Positions 54,810-63,845 of a stretch of 64,000 bases of DNA are shown in pieces. The translations under genes were made by a program, and so were the position numbers. Source of the stretch: Gallaecimonas xiamenensis 3-C-1. GTDB taxonomy: Bacteria; Pseudomonadota; Gammaproteobacteria; Enterobacterales; Gallaecimonadaceae. The notes under the pieces were generated by a model. The model did no database searches and was not told the origin of the DNA. It saw only the letters and a list, made by a program, of their open reading frames with translations. Numbering within the stretch: the first letter of the stretch is position 1; each line of letters begins with the position of its first letter. The DNA lies in NCBI RefSeq assembly GCF_000299915.1, contig NZ_AMRI01000018.1, positions 24,016 to 88,015 of the forward strand. Reading direction: 5' to 3'.

Positions 54810-56066
54810 TCAGGCTTTGCGGCCCAGGGGCAGGAAATAGCTGATGTCGCTGCGGGGCTTGAGGTAGTCGAAGACGGCGGCCGGCAGGGCACTGGCCTTG
54901 ACCGTTGCCTTAACGGTCAGGTCTTCCTCCTCCAGGTCGATAATGGCGGCCTGGTCCCTGGGCACAGCCGGGTCGTAAACCAATACCGCCGGGCTTAGCA
55001 GGCGGCTGGCATTGACCGTCATCACCAGGCCGTATTGGTCGTTACTCAGTTGCACCAGGGTGCCGGGGGGATAGACTCCCAGCACCCGGATAAAATGCTG
55101 CACCAATTCCTGGTTGAACTGGTCTTTCCCTTTGCGAAACAGAATAGCCAGTACCGCATGGGGTGGCATCCCTGGCCTGTCACGCCGGCCGTGGCACAGG
55201 TTGTCATACTCATTGGCCACCGCCACCAGCTGCGACAATATGTCTATCTCCCCTTTTTTCAGGCCCTTGGGATAACCACTGCCGTCCAGGCGTTCATGGT
55301 GCTGCAAGACGATATTGAGGACCCGGGCCGGAAAGTCCCCATGGCGGCTGGCCAGCTCCACCCCATACTGGGTATGCAGCTTTAAAAAATTGAACTCCGC
55401 TTCGCTAAGGGCTTCTGTTTTTCGCAGTATGGCGGTGGGCACCTTGAGCTTGCCCAAGTCATGGAAGATGCCCCCGAGGCCACAGAGTTTGATTTCTTCC
55501 TGGCTCATGCCCGCCGTCTTGGCCACCAGCATCGCCATCACCGACACATTGAGGCTGTGGCAGTAAAAGCCGTCGTCGCCCTTGGGCTCGTTCATCAGGT
55601 GCAGCACCACGTCGGCCTGGCTGACTATCTCTTCGGCAATATCGTTGACCAGGCTTTCAGCGTCTTCCAAGGCGGTCAAGGGGCGGCGCTGCATGTCCTG
55701 CATCACCGCCTTGACGTTGGCGACGGTGCGTTGGAAGTCCTGGCTGACCTTGTGCAGCTCCCGCATGTAGGCCTTCTGGCGCTCTATCTTGCGCTCTTTT
55801 TCCAAAAAGGCGGCGTCCTTGTCCACCTGGGGCTGGGTCTCTGGCTCGGTCGCCATGGCTTGCACCGGCAGGGGCTCGGCGTCGGATTTATCCAAGTAGA
55901 CGGTGACCGCCTGTAGGCCCAGGGTCTGGATCAGTGCCACCTGGTCGTCCGAGCGGATCTTGAAGCGGCTGAACATAAAGGGATGCTTGACCCAACTGAG
56001 GGACAAGTCCACATAGAGGCCGACGCAGAGCTGAGAAGGAAGGATTCGGATCTTTCTTGTTGTCAT
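54810..56066 (-). CDS. HD-GYP domain c-di-GMP phosphodiesterase
   Basis: 418 residues from ATG 56066; an upstream GTG (56096) is an alternative. An N-terminal DUF3391-like domain (ILPSQLCVGLYVDLSLSWVKHPFMFSRF) is followed by a helical linker (about 85-135) and the HD-GYP domain with HSLNVSVMAMLVAK, FHDLGKLKVP and LQHHERLDGSGYPKGLK. The HD and GYP residues are intact, so c-di-GMP hydrolysis is likely. It adds to the other c-di-GMP-linked proteins in the window. Confidence 0.94.
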   Translation of the reverse strand: MTTRKIRILPSQLCVGLYVDLSLSWVKHPFMFSRFKIRSDDQVALIQTLGLQAVTVYLDKSDAEPLPVQAMATEPETQPQVDKDAAFLEKERKIERQKAYMRELHKVSQDFQRTVANVKAVMQDMQRRPLTALEDAESLVNDIAEEIVSQADVVLHLMNEPKGDDGFYCHSLNVSVMAMLVAKTAGMSQEEIKLCGLGGIFHDLGKLKVPTAILRKTEALSEAEFNFLKLHTQYGVELASRHGDFPARVLNIVLQHHERLDGSGYPKGLKKGEIDILSQLVAVANEYDNLCHGRRDRPGMPPHAVLAILFRKGKDQFNQELVQHFIRVLGVYPPGTLVQLSNDQYGLVMTVNASRLLSPAVLVYDPAVPRDQAAIIDLEEEDLTVKATVKASALPAAVFDYLKPRSDISYFLPLGRKA

Positions 56067-56182
56067 AGTGCCAAGGTTGCTGAATTCGTTGCACACTCAA
56101 GAGCATAGATGCTCGTGGCCACCCTGCGCGTCCTTTCGCTATGTCTTATGTAACAGGCCGTTCACCCCTGCGCCTGCATGAG

Positions 56183-56201
56183 CATAATGAAAACCATTCT
56201 C
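56183..56201. promoter_or_regulatory. Fur box upstream of the PepSY protein
   Basis: CATAATGAAAACCATTCTC matches 15 of the 19 positions of the Fur consensus (GATAATGATAATCATTATC). It lies about 50 bp upstream of the GTG start, where Fur-Fe2+ would repress transcription when iron is plentiful. Confidence 0.75.
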
Positions 56202-56252
56202 AGCTTTGCTAACATCGCCCCGCCAGACAGACACTTCAGACCCGGAGAATCA

Positions 56253-57308
56253 GTGCGTCGCACCCTTTGGAAATGGCACGGCTATTTTGGCCTGGCCGCC
56301 GCCTTGCCCCTGTTCCTTATTGCCCTGACCGGCAGCCTGCTGGTGTTCAAGGCCGAAATCGACGGCCTACTGATGCCCGAGGTGGTGCAGGCCGCCGCTC
56401 CCGAGCGCCTGCCCCTGAACCAACTGGTGCGCCAAGCCCAAGGCGCCCTGGGGGACCACGAGATCCTCGGCTGGCAGCCCGCCGAAGCCCCAGGCCAGGC
56501 CGACCGCATCTATGTGGCCAAGATGGGCACCTACGACTGGCAAAAAGCCTTTATCGACCCCAGTAACGGCCAGCTACTAAGCCCCCCCGTCTCCACCATC
56601 CACTACTTGACCGACTGGTTGCTGGAATTCCATTACACCTTCCTGGCAGGCCCTGTGGGCATAGCCGTAGGGGCGCTGGTGTCCTTGTTGTTCCTGGCCC
56701 TGGGAGTGACTGGGGTGATTTTGCACCGCCATTTCTGGAAGACCTTTTTCACCCTGCGCTGGGGCAAGAGCCTGCGGCTTTTCCTGAGTGATCTGCACAA
56801 AATGCTGGGGATCAGCGGCGCACCCATCTTCCTGGTACTGGGTTTTACCGGCGCCTGGTGGAACATAGACCATTTGCTCCATGAGGCCCTTGAGCCGGAT
56901 CATAGTGAGTTCAAACTGACCCACCGTTACTACCGCAGCGATCTGGACTTTGATGCCATGCTCAGCGAGGCCCGCCAAGCACTGCCGGGTTTTGAAGCCA
57001 CCTATATCCGTTTCCCCGACAAGAGCTTTCCGGGCATACACCTGTTCGGGCACCAGGTACAGGCCAGCAGCCTGCGCAGCCTCTACGGCTCCATCGCCAG
57101 CTTCGACGACCAGAGCGGCCAGCGCACCGGCCTGTTGGACGTGACCGAGGCAGGCGTCATCTACCAGTTTGAAGACACCTTTAAGCCCCTCCATTACGGC
57201 ACCTTCGGCGGCCTTGTCACCCGGGTACTGTGGTGTATCGTCGGCTTCTTCCCCTGCCTGATGGCCCTGTCCGGCTACTTGATGTGGCGTAAGAGGGTCA
57301 AGCGCTAG
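56253..57308 (+). CDS. PepSY-associated membrane protein, iron regulated
   Basis: 351 residues from the GTG at 56253, which has a GGAG site 5 bases upstream; an earlier ATG at 56178 would start before the Fur box. The first helix carries KWHGYFGLAAALPLFLIALTGSLLVF, the PepSY_TM start; further helices follow at about 170-195 and 210-235, with a final helix at about 330. Periplasmic PepSY repeats include IYVAKMGTYDWQKAF. Histidines near the membrane (HYLTDWLLEFHYTF, HRHFWK, SDLHKMLG) resemble heme or iron ligands of PiuB/siderophore reductase types. With the Fur box, reduction or release of iron from ferri-siderophores is likely. Confidence 0.87.
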   Translation: MRRTLWKWHGYFGLAAALPLFLIALTGSLLVFKAEIDGLLMPEVVQAAAPERLPLNQLVRQAQGALGDHEILGWQPAEAPGQADRIYVAKMGTYDWQKAFIDPSNGQLLSPPVSTIHYLTDWLLEFHYTFLAGPVGIAVGALVSLLFLALGVTGVILHRHFWKTFFTLRWGKSLRLFLSDLHKMLGISGAPIFLVLGFTGAWWNIDHLLHEALEPDHSEFKLTHRYYRSDLDFDAMLSEARQALPGFEATYIRFPDKSFPGIHLFGHQVQASSLRSLYGSIASFDDQSGQRTGLLDVTEAGVIYQFEDTFKPLHYGTFGGLVTRVLWCIVGFFPCLMALSGYLMWRKRVKR

Positions 57309-58575
57309 GGTTGTCCTTGGCCGCCCCCTGGCTACGGCTTTTGCGGGGGGCCGGGGCCTTGGTGTGCTTGGTCATAAAGGCCTTGATCCGTGGCCCCACC
57401 TCTTCGCGAAAGCGCCGGCCGTTAAAGATGCCGTAGTGCCCTACCCCCAGCTGCACGTAGTGAAGCTTGCGCGCCGGGGCTATGCCGCTGCATAACTGCT
57501 GGGCGGCCTGGGTCTGGCCCATGCCGGTAATGTCGTCAAACTCCCCTTCGATGGTCATCAGCGCCGTCTTCTCAATGGCCCCCAGATCCACCGGCTCTCC
57601 CCTGTAGGTCATCTTGCCCTGGGGCAGCAGGTGCTCGATAAAGACCTTTTCCACCGTATCCAGGTAGAAACGGGCCGGCAGGTCCATTACCGCCAGGTAT
57701 TCGTTGTAAAAGCTGCGGTGGGCTTCGGCGCTGTCGCCGTCACCGCGGATGAGATCTTCGAAGAATTTGAAGTGCTTACGAATATGCAGATCCGGGTTCA
57801 TCATCATAAAACCGGACAGCTGGATAAAGCCGGGGTAGACCTGCTGCCCGGCCCCGGCGAAATAATCCGGCACCGTGCAGACGACGTTTTCCTGGAACCA
57901 TTCCAGGTCGTGGTCCGAGGCGTAGTCGTTCATCTCGGTGGGGTTGATGCGGGTATCCACAGGCCCCCCCATCAGAGTCAGGGTCAAAGGCTGCTTGGGG
58001 CTTTGGTCCATGGCCAGCTTGGCGCAGGCCACCAGCACCGGCACCGACGGCTGGCAAACCGCCACCACATGCACATCCGGGCCCAGCAATCCGATAAAGT
58101 CCATCACATAGCTGACATAGTCATCAAAGCTGAACTCCCCTTCGCTAAGGGGCACGTCCCTGGCGTTGACCCAGTCGGTGATATAGACCTCATGGTCGGG
58201 CAGGAAATGAGCCACCGTGCCCCTTAGCAGGGTGGCAAAGTGCCCGGACAGGGGCGCCACCAGCAGCACCTTGGGGTCCTGGCGGGTGCTGAACCGGCGA
58301 AAATGCTTGAGCTCGCAGAAGGGCTTGGTGGCGGCCACCTGCTCACGGACCATGACGGTGCGCCCGTCAATCTGGGTGGAACTCAATCCGAACTCGGGTT
58401 TTTCGTAGTTGTTGGTGCAGCGTTCGAACAGCTCCACGCCCGCCAGCAGGGTGCGTCCGGTCTGGGTATAGGGGGCCAGGCTCCAAGGCAGGGTCAGGTG
58501 TTTACGCAAGGCCTGGGCCCAAAGGTGCCAGGGTTGGAGGGCTTGCTGAACATTGGCGTGGAATTGATAAAGCAT
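57298..58575 (-). CDS. phaZ: Intracellular polyhydroxyalkanoate depolymerase
   Basis: 425 residues from ATG 58575 (AGGGGATG upstream). PhaZ mobilises stored polyhydroxybutyrate granules. The nucleophile region reads AVCQPSVPVLVACA with Cys174, as in Ralstonia PhaZa1, not a Ser. Other landmarks: VLLVAPLSGHFATLLRGTV, VYITDWVNARDVPLSEG, TIEGEFDDITGMGQT (Asp) and QLGVGHYGIFNGRRFRE (His). The C-terminal tail is basic and low-complexity. The gene ends 10 bp inside the end of the PepSY gene, tail to tail. No phaC is in the window. Confidence 0.95.
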   Translation of the reverse strand: MLYQFHANVQQALQPWHLWAQALRKHLTLPWSLAPYTQTGRTLLAGVELFERCTNNYEKPEFGLSSTQIDGRTVMVREQVAATKPFCELKHFRRFSTRQDPKVLLVAPLSGHFATLLRGTVAHFLPDHEVYITDWVNARDVPLSEGEFSFDDYVSYVMDFIGLLGPDVHVVAVCQPSVPVLVACAKLAMDQSPKQPLTLTLMGGPVDTRINPTEMNDYASDHDLEWFQENVVCTVPDYFAGAGQQVYPGFIQLSGFMMMNPDLHIRKHFKFFEDLIRGDGDSAEAHRSFYNEYLAVMDLPARFYLDTVEKVFIEHLLPQGKMTYRGEPVDLGAIEKTALMTIEGEFDDITGMGQTQAAQQLCSGIAPARKLHYVQLGVGHYGIFNGRRFREEVGPRIKAFMTKHTKAPAPRKSRSQGAAKDNPSA

Positions 58576-58711
58576 GGCGACATCCCCTGTGAAGGTGCGA
58601 ACAGAACAGACCACTTAACAAGATAGGCGCCATGGGCAGGGTGGGCAATAAATAGCCGAAATGAAAGCATTTCTATGCTTTTTTATGACAAAGAGGTGAA
58701 GGTCGGCTGAC

Positions 58712-58735
58712 AAAAAAGCCCCCTGACGGGGGCTT
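58712..58735 (-). terminator. Terminator of the M1 aminopeptidase gene
   Basis: GCCCCC-TGAC-GGGGGC stem with six A on the left, so it ends in six T in the minus direction, 17 bp after the stop at 58752. Confidence 0.9.
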
Positions 58736-58751
58736 GCTATCAAGGTGAAGG

Positions 58752-61373
58752 TTATTGGCCGGCGCGGGCGGCACAGAGTTCGATGCTCTCCACTGCCGCC
58801 TTGAGGTTGCGCTCGCCCCCTTCATAGGCCAGTTGGCCAAAGTAGGCCTCAAGATCCTTGGCCTTATCCAGGCTGCAAAAGCCGCTGAAGCCCGAGACGA
58901 TGCGCTTGCGGCCAGAGGCGGGCCAGACGGCTTCCACACCCTGGCGATGTTCCTTGAACCACTGGTAGGTGTCCGCCATGGTCTCCAGGCCGTAGGCCTG
59001 GCCCCCCATCAGCATAAAGCGCTCGTTGACCCTCAGCCCCTCGGCCAGGGCCAAGTCCCGGGCCTGGGCCGCCAGGGCCGGCGCCTCAACGCTGGCCAGG
59101 GCTTGCAGGGCGCGCTGGCGCACCACGGCGTCTTGGCTTGCCATCAGCCGCGCCTTGAGGCTATCAAAGGCCGGTTGGCCCTTGTCCTGCACCCAGACTT
59201 CCAGCGCCAGGCCAATCAGGTCCGGGGCTATGCCCGCGTCCTTGCCGGCCAGGTGGGCCTCGGCGGCAGCGGACAGGGCGCTGCGCAAGGCCGGAGTACG
59301 GGCCTTGTCCGCCAGGAAGGCGGCCAGGGTGCTGCGCAGCAAGGTGTCGTCCTTGGACTCACCGGCCTTGGCGGCCAGGCCAAGGGCAGCTAGGCGCGGG
59401 CCATACCAGGCCTGGAACTGGCCGCGCAGGGCGTCCTTGTCCTTGGCCTGGTGGGCCAGGATAAAGCCCAGCTGGCCCAGGGGCGCCGTAGCCAGCTCTC
59501 GGTCTTTGAGCTGGGCGATGGCCGGCACTTGCGCCAGGTAGCTGTCCAGGGGCAGGCTGCCGTCAGACAAGGCGGCATTGAAGCTGTCCAGCACCCCCAG
59601 GGCCTCGGCCTTGCCCAGGGTCGGCAGGGTGGCAAAAAGCGGCTGCCAGTCATCCAGGCTAAAGCGGTAGTAACCGGTGCCACCGGCGTTGGGTAGCAAG
59701 GTGCTGGGGCAGCTGTTCAGGGCCAGGGTGCTTTGTTTTTCGGTCAGCAACTGGCAGTGGCGCTCACCGTCGGCCTCAAAACAGAACGGCAGATCCCAGG
59801 TGCGGTTGGCATCGCCCTTGGAGCCCAGGGGCAAATAGCGGCTCTGGGTGACCTTGAGCTCGGCCTTGCCGTCCTGGCAGTGGCGCTCGATGGCCACCTT
59901 GGGCACGCCGGTCTGGGTCAGAAAGCTCATAAAGGCCTGGTTGACGGCGTCGTTGTCCGCCGCCTTGGCGATGGCCCCCACAAAATCCTCGGCGCTGGCG
60001 TTCCCCCAGGCATGGTCGGTCAGGTATTGGTGTACCCCTTTTTGGAAGACCTCGGGGCCGACGAAGTGCTCGAACATCTGCAGCACGGCGCCACCTTTTT
60101 GGTAGGTGATGCCGTCAAAGGCGTTGGAGATGTCGGCGTTGTGCAGTATGGGCTGGCGAATTTCGCGCATGTTGACCAGGGAGTCGGCCCCCATGGCCCG
60201 CTGGCCACCCTGGGCTATGCCAAGGTCATAACCCCAGTCCGGCCCCCACTTGGCGGCGGCCTTGTTGCCGGCCCAGGTGGCGAAGGCTTCGTTGAGCCAG
60301 ATGTCGGTCCACCAGGGCATGGTCACCAGGTCGCCAAACCATTGGTGTGCCAGCTCATGGGCATGGACCGATGCGTAGGAGCGCTTTTGCCAGAAGGGGG
60401 CGCTGTCGTCCATCAACAGCAGCTGTTCGCGATAGGTGATGGCACCGGGGTTTTCCATGGCGCCGGCGGCAAAGTCCGGTACCGCTATGATGTCGAGCTT
60501 CTGGTAGGGATAGGGAATACCGAAGTAGTTTTCCAGGGTTTCGACGATACCGGCGGTGTTTTCAAGGGCAAACTTGAGCTTGTCACCCTTACCGTGCACC
60601 GCCACTCCCCGCAACGGCACGCTGCGCTCACGCACTGCGGTCTTGGGCAAGTCCTGCCACTGCACTATGTCCAGGTCCCCCACCGCAAAGGCCAGCAGGT
60701 AGGTGGGCAGAGGTTTGGTGGTGGCAAACTGGACATAAGCCAGCTCGCCTTCTTCACGGCGGGCCACCTCGGGGGTGTTGGCCACGGCCTTCATGGCCTT
60801 GGGTACCACCAGGGTCAGGTCAAAAGGCACCTTGAAGCTGGGCTCGTCAAAGCCCGGGAAGGCACGGCGGGCGTCGATGGACTCGAACTGGGTAAAGGCG
60901 TAGTTACGGCCCCCTTCGCTGACCTTGTAAAGACCCTCGAGGGACTGGTTGTAGGGGGCCTGGTAGTCGAATTTCAGGGTCAGCTGCTGGGGGCTGAGGG
61001 TCTTGGGTAGGGCCAGGCGGATAACGCCGGTGTCGTCCTTGTCCTCAACCTGGGTGTCCAGGATTTCACCCTCGGCGGTAACCACCTTGATGTCCAGTTG
61101 GCTCATGTCCTTGGCATGTAGCCACAGATGGTCGCTGGCCTGGGTCAATTGCAGGGCTATTTCCCCCTGGCCTTTGAAACCGGGCTGGTCCGGGTCTACC
61201 CAGAGGGTCAGCTGGTAATGGCTGGGCTCGGCCCAGCGGGGCAGCTGCGCCACCGGGGTGGCCTCGACCTGGCTTTGGGCCGCTGGGGCTGTGGCGGCGG
61301 GCGCCTGGGTGTCGGCCTTGTCCTGGCAGCCCAACAGGGCCAGCGCCAGGGCGCTCAGCATGAACTTACGCAT
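58752..61373 (-). CDS. M1-family aminopeptidase, lipoprotein
   Basis: 873 residues. A lipoprotein signal LALALLGCQDK (Cys16) and an Ala/Pro-rich linker precede the M1 domain. Zinc and substrate motifs are intact: GAMEN (304-308), HELAH (339-343) and the third ligand Glu362. A C-terminal ERAP1-like helical domain (about 560-870) follows. The Cys-lipid suggests attachment to the inner or outer membrane, so it would act on peptides in the periplasm. Length matches other M1 enzymes such as PepN (870). Its own terminator follows. Confidence 0.95.
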   Translation of the reverse strand: MRKFMLSALALALLGCQDKADTQAPAATAPAAQSQVEATPVAQLPRWAEPSHYQLTLWVDPDQPGFKGQGEIALQLTQASDHLWLHAKDMSQLDIKVVTAEGEILDTQVEDKDDTGVIRLALPKTLSPQQLTLKFDYQAPYNQSLEGLYKVSEGGRNYAFTQFESIDARRAFPGFDEPSFKVPFDLTLVVPKAMKAVANTPEVARREEGELAYVQFATTKPLPTYLLAFAVGDLDIVQWQDLPKTAVRERSVPLRGVAVHGKGDKLKFALENTAGIVETLENYFGIPYPYQKLDIIAVPDFAAGAMENPGAITYREQLLLMDDSAPFWQKRSYASVHAHELAHQWFGDLVTMPWWTDIWLNEAFATWAGNKAAAKWGPDWGYDLGIAQGGQRAMGADSLVNMREIRQPILHNADISNAFDGITYQKGGAVLQMFEHFVGPEVFQKGVHQYLTDHAWGNASAEDFVGAIAKAADNDAVNQAFMSFLTQTGVPKVAIERHCQDGKAELKVTQSRYLPLGSKGDANRTWDLPFCFEADGERHCQLLTEKQSTLALNSCPSTLLPNAGGTGYYRFSLDDWQPLFATLPTLGKAEALGVLDSFNAALSDGSLPLDSYLAQVPAIAQLKDRELATAPLGQLGFILAHQAKDKDALRGQFQAWYGPRLAALGLAAKAGESKDDTLLRSTLAAFLADKARTPALRSALSAAAEAHLAGKDAGIAPDLIGLALEVWVQDKGQPAFDSLKARLMASQDAVVRQRALQALASVEAPALAAQARDLALAEGLRVNERFMLMGGQAYGLETMADTYQWFKEHRQGVEAVWPASGRKRIVSGFSGFCSLDKAKDLEAYFGQLAYEGGERNLKAAVESIELCAARAGQ

Positions 61374-61484
61374 ATCCTTGTTTCTCTTGTTATTTTGGTT
61401 AAAAGCACGTTACCACGCACGGTGCCGGTGCCAAAGCGCCCACGGCCAAAAGCCATCCTGGCGCGACGGAAATGCCCGCCCAGC

Positions 61485-61510
61485 AAAAAGCCGCCCCAGG
61501 GGCGGCTTTT
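61485..61510. terminator. Bidirectional terminator between YIP1 gene and M1 gene
   Basis: AAAAAGCCGCCCC-AGG-GGCGGCTTTT pattern: GCCGCCCC and GGGGCGGC arms with A and T tails on each side. Confidence 0.88.
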
Positions 61511-61532
61511 CATCCGGTTTGGCAGAGCGGCA

Positions 61533-62144
61533 TTAACCCATCATGCTTGGGCCGAACAACATCACCAGGGGCATCGCCACTACCATGGCGGCAGCCACCA
61601 CTAGCATCACCGTCACCAGCATGGCGGCAAAGGCTATCCAGGCATTAAAGCCGTTGGCTTCAGACAGCATCTTGCAGGTCACCACCAGGCCGTGGATGTT
61701 AAAAGCCGCCCCCAACAGCCCCAGCAGCAGGGCGGCGCTATTTTCGGGGGCTTGAGCCGGGATCTGTTCCATCCACAACATGTCGTCACCGTAAAGCAGG
61801 TAGCCCAGCAACCACAACACCATGCCCACCATGGCAGGTACCCCGCCCCAGGCCAGGGAAGCCCGGATCGCCAGGCCGTCCCCCTTACCGTCGAACCAGC
61901 GGCAAACATGACGTATTGCCCAGGCCTGGAAATAAAGCAGCACAATAGCGCCGATGGGCAGGGCCAGCAGGGCAAAAGTGACCAGCAAGGAGCCGATGTC
62001 CTGAATAAGGAACTGCTGGGCAAACCACAGGTAGCCCGCCACAACCACCAGGCCCACAGAGCTGTTGCCGGGGCGGTGGCGCATCACCTCGTGCAGGGTG
62101 GCGCGAGGTTGGGTCCAGAGGGACAAAAGGGCGTGATAAGGCAT
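61533..62144 (-). CDS. YIP1-family membrane protein
   Basis: 203 residues from ATG 62144, preceded by AAGGA; a longer open frame upstream has no good start. Five hydrophobic helices can be seen (starting SSVGLVVVAGYLWFAQ, LLVTFALLALPIGAIVLL, PAMVGMVLWLLGYLLYG, SAALLLGLLGAAFNIHG and AWIAFAAMLVTVMLVV). The bacterial YIP1/Yip1-like family has no settled function. Single gene with its own terminator. Confidence 0.88.
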   Translation of the reverse strand: MPYHALLSLWTQPRATLHEVMRHRPGNSSVGLVVVAGYLWFAQQFLIQDIGSLLVTFALLALPIGAIVLLYFQAWAIRHVCRWFDGKGDGLAIRASLAWGGVPAMVGMVLWLLGYLLYGDDMLWMEQIPAQAPENSAALLLGLLGAAFNIHGLVVTCKMLSEANGFNAWIAFAAMLVTVMLVVAAAMVVAMPLVMLFGPSMMG

Positions 62145-62214
62145 GTCATTCCTTGAAAAAACGTCAATGGGCGAATTGTGCCAAGGCCGCCGCTTCCAGG
62201 CAACGGCTGCGGCT

Positions 62215-63000
62215 TCAGGTGTACTGGCTACGGGCCACCATTTTGCGCACCAGCCCCGGGAAGAATCGCTGTAGCCGAGGGGCCAGCACCGAGATGCCAC
62301 GTCCGACGATCAGTTCGTCCTTACCCTTGGCCATGGCCTGAACTATGGCTTGGGCACATTGGCCCGGGCTGATGCCGCCATCCACGCCGGGATCGGAATG
62401 GTCCTGGGCCTGGCCGGTGGCGGTCAGGGCCGCTTTGGCGATGTCGGTCTGCACGTAACCGGGAAAGACCGTCAAACAGCCCACCCCCTGCCCGGCCACT
62501 TCGGCACGCAGGCAGTCCATAAAGCCGACGGCGGCAAACTTGGCCCCAGAATACCCTGAGCGCAACTTGGACCCCACCTTGCCGGCTACCGAAGCCACCG
62601 TCACCACCTGGCCCTGGCCCTTGGCCAGCAGGGTCGGCAACACCAGTTGAGTCAGGGCCACTACCGCAAAATAGTCCACTTCCATCAGGCGCCGGTAGAC
62701 GGCAAGGTCGGTGTCCTGCACCCGGCTGCGCTGAGAGATACCAGCATTGTTGATAAGGATATCCACCGGGTGGTCGGCTAAGACCGCCCTGGCCTTGGGC
62801 AAGGCATCGTCCAGATCCGCCAAGTCCAGGGGCAGTACCTGATGGCCCTGCCCTGGCAGGCTCTCAGCCAGTTGTTGCAGCTGCGCCCTGCGACGGGCAC
62901 TCAGTACCAGCAAGGCTCCTTGGGCCGCCAGCTGCTCGGCCAGGGCCTGGCCTATGCCGCTGGACGCCCCGGTTATCCAAATCCGTTTTCCCTTGAACAT
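62215..63000 (-). CDS. Short-chain dehydrogenase/reductase
   Basis: 261 residues. SDR fold with cofactor motif TGASSGIGQALAEQLA, NNAG (ILINNAGISQRS), and catalytic Ser/Tyr/Lys as VASVAGKVGSKLRSGYSGAKFA. Arg residues near the start of the second strand (SARRRAQL) favour NADP(H). Substrate unknown. AGGAGG site close to the ATG. Single gene, divergent from thiD. Confidence 0.95.
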   Translation of the reverse strand: MFKGKRIWITGASSGIGQALAEQLAAQGALLVLSARRRAQLQQLAESLPGQGHQVLPLDLADLDDALPKARAVLADHPVDILINNAGISQRSRVQDTDLAVYRRLMEVDYFAVVALTQLVLPTLLAKGQGQVVTVASVAGKVGSKLRSGYSGAKFAAVGFMDCLRAEVAGQGVGCLTVFPGYVQTDIAKAALTATGQAQDHSDPGVDGGISPGQCAQAIVQAMAKGKDELIVGRGISVLAPRLQRFFPGLVRKMVARSQYT

Positions 63001-63083
63001 CTTGCCTCCTGATGATGGTTCTTGCGGACGGCTCTGCCTTGGCCGACCATTAGCCTTTAACGACCGCTGCCACAGGACTGTTT

Positions 63084-63845
63084 ATGCGTTATCCCGTGCT
63101 CTTTATCGGCGGCTCCGACCCCAGCGGCGGGGCCGGGATCCAGGCCGACATCAAGAGCTGCCAGGCCCTGGGGGGCTATGCCATGGCCGTTCCCACCGCC
63201 CTTACCGTACAAAATACCCATGGGGTCAGCCAGTTGGAGTTGCTGCCTCCCAGCCTGGTGGCAGCACAACTTAACGGGGTGCTGGGCGACATTGCCCCCC
63301 TTGCCGTCAAAGTCGGCATGCTGGGCAGCCCGGCCATCGCCGAAGCAGTGGCCGATACCCTCAAGGCCCTGCCCTCTGCGGTGCCCCTGGTGCTGGACCC
63401 GGTGCTGAGCGCCAGCAGCGGCATGAAATTGGGGGCCCTAGAGGCCATCCGCACCTTGCTGCCAAGGGTCAGCCTGCTGACTCCCAACCTGCCGGAGGCC
63501 GCCAGCCTGCTGGGTCAGCATCTGCCTGCCGAGACCCTGGTCGCGGCGCTACAAGAAGCCCTGCCCTGCCCCTTCCTGCTCAAAGGGGGCCATGGGGAGG
63601 GGGCCATACTGCGTGACTGGCTTTGGGACGGGCAGCGCCTGACCAGCCTGACGGCCCGGCGCCAGCGCAGCAACCAGCTGCACGGCACCGGCTGCACCCT
63701 GGCCGCCGCCCTTGCCACCGAATTAGCCAAGGGCCGGCCTTTGGCCCTGGCGGCAGTGTTGGCCCATCAATACCTGCAAGGGGCGATAACCCGCGCCGCC
63801 AAGGCCCCCCTTGGCCAGGGACCTCACGGTCCTTTGGCCCACTAA
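63084..63845 (+). CDS. thiD: Hydroxymethylpyrimidine/phosphomethylpyrimidine kinase
   Basis: 253 residues. ThiD phosphorylates HMP twice for thiamine pyrophosphate synthesis. Family motifs: FIGGSDPSGGAGIQADIKS near the start, DPVLSASSGMKL, LLTPNLPEAASLLG, LLKGGHGEG and HGTGCTLAAALATELAKG. No TPP riboswitch was recognised in the short region (63001-63083) upstream. The stop overlaps by two bases the start of a 49-bp tandem repeat. Confidence 0.96.
   Translation: MRYPVLFIGGSDPSGGAGIQADIKSCQALGGYAMAVPTALTVQNTHGVSQLELLPPSLVAAQLNGVLGDIAPLAVKVGMLGSPAIAEAVADTLKALPSAVPLVLDPVLSASSGMKLGALEAIRTLLPRVSLLTPNLPEAASLLGQHLPAETLVAALQEALPCPFLLKGGHGEGAILRDWLWDGQRLTSLTARRQRSNQLHGTGCTLAAALATELAKGRPLALAAVLAHQYLQGAITRAAKAPLGQGPHGPLAH

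Noticed and set aside
63001..63083. A TPP riboswitch ahead of thiD
   Set aside because: The gap is too short and no THI-box-like core (CUGAGA ... ACCUGAUC) is present.
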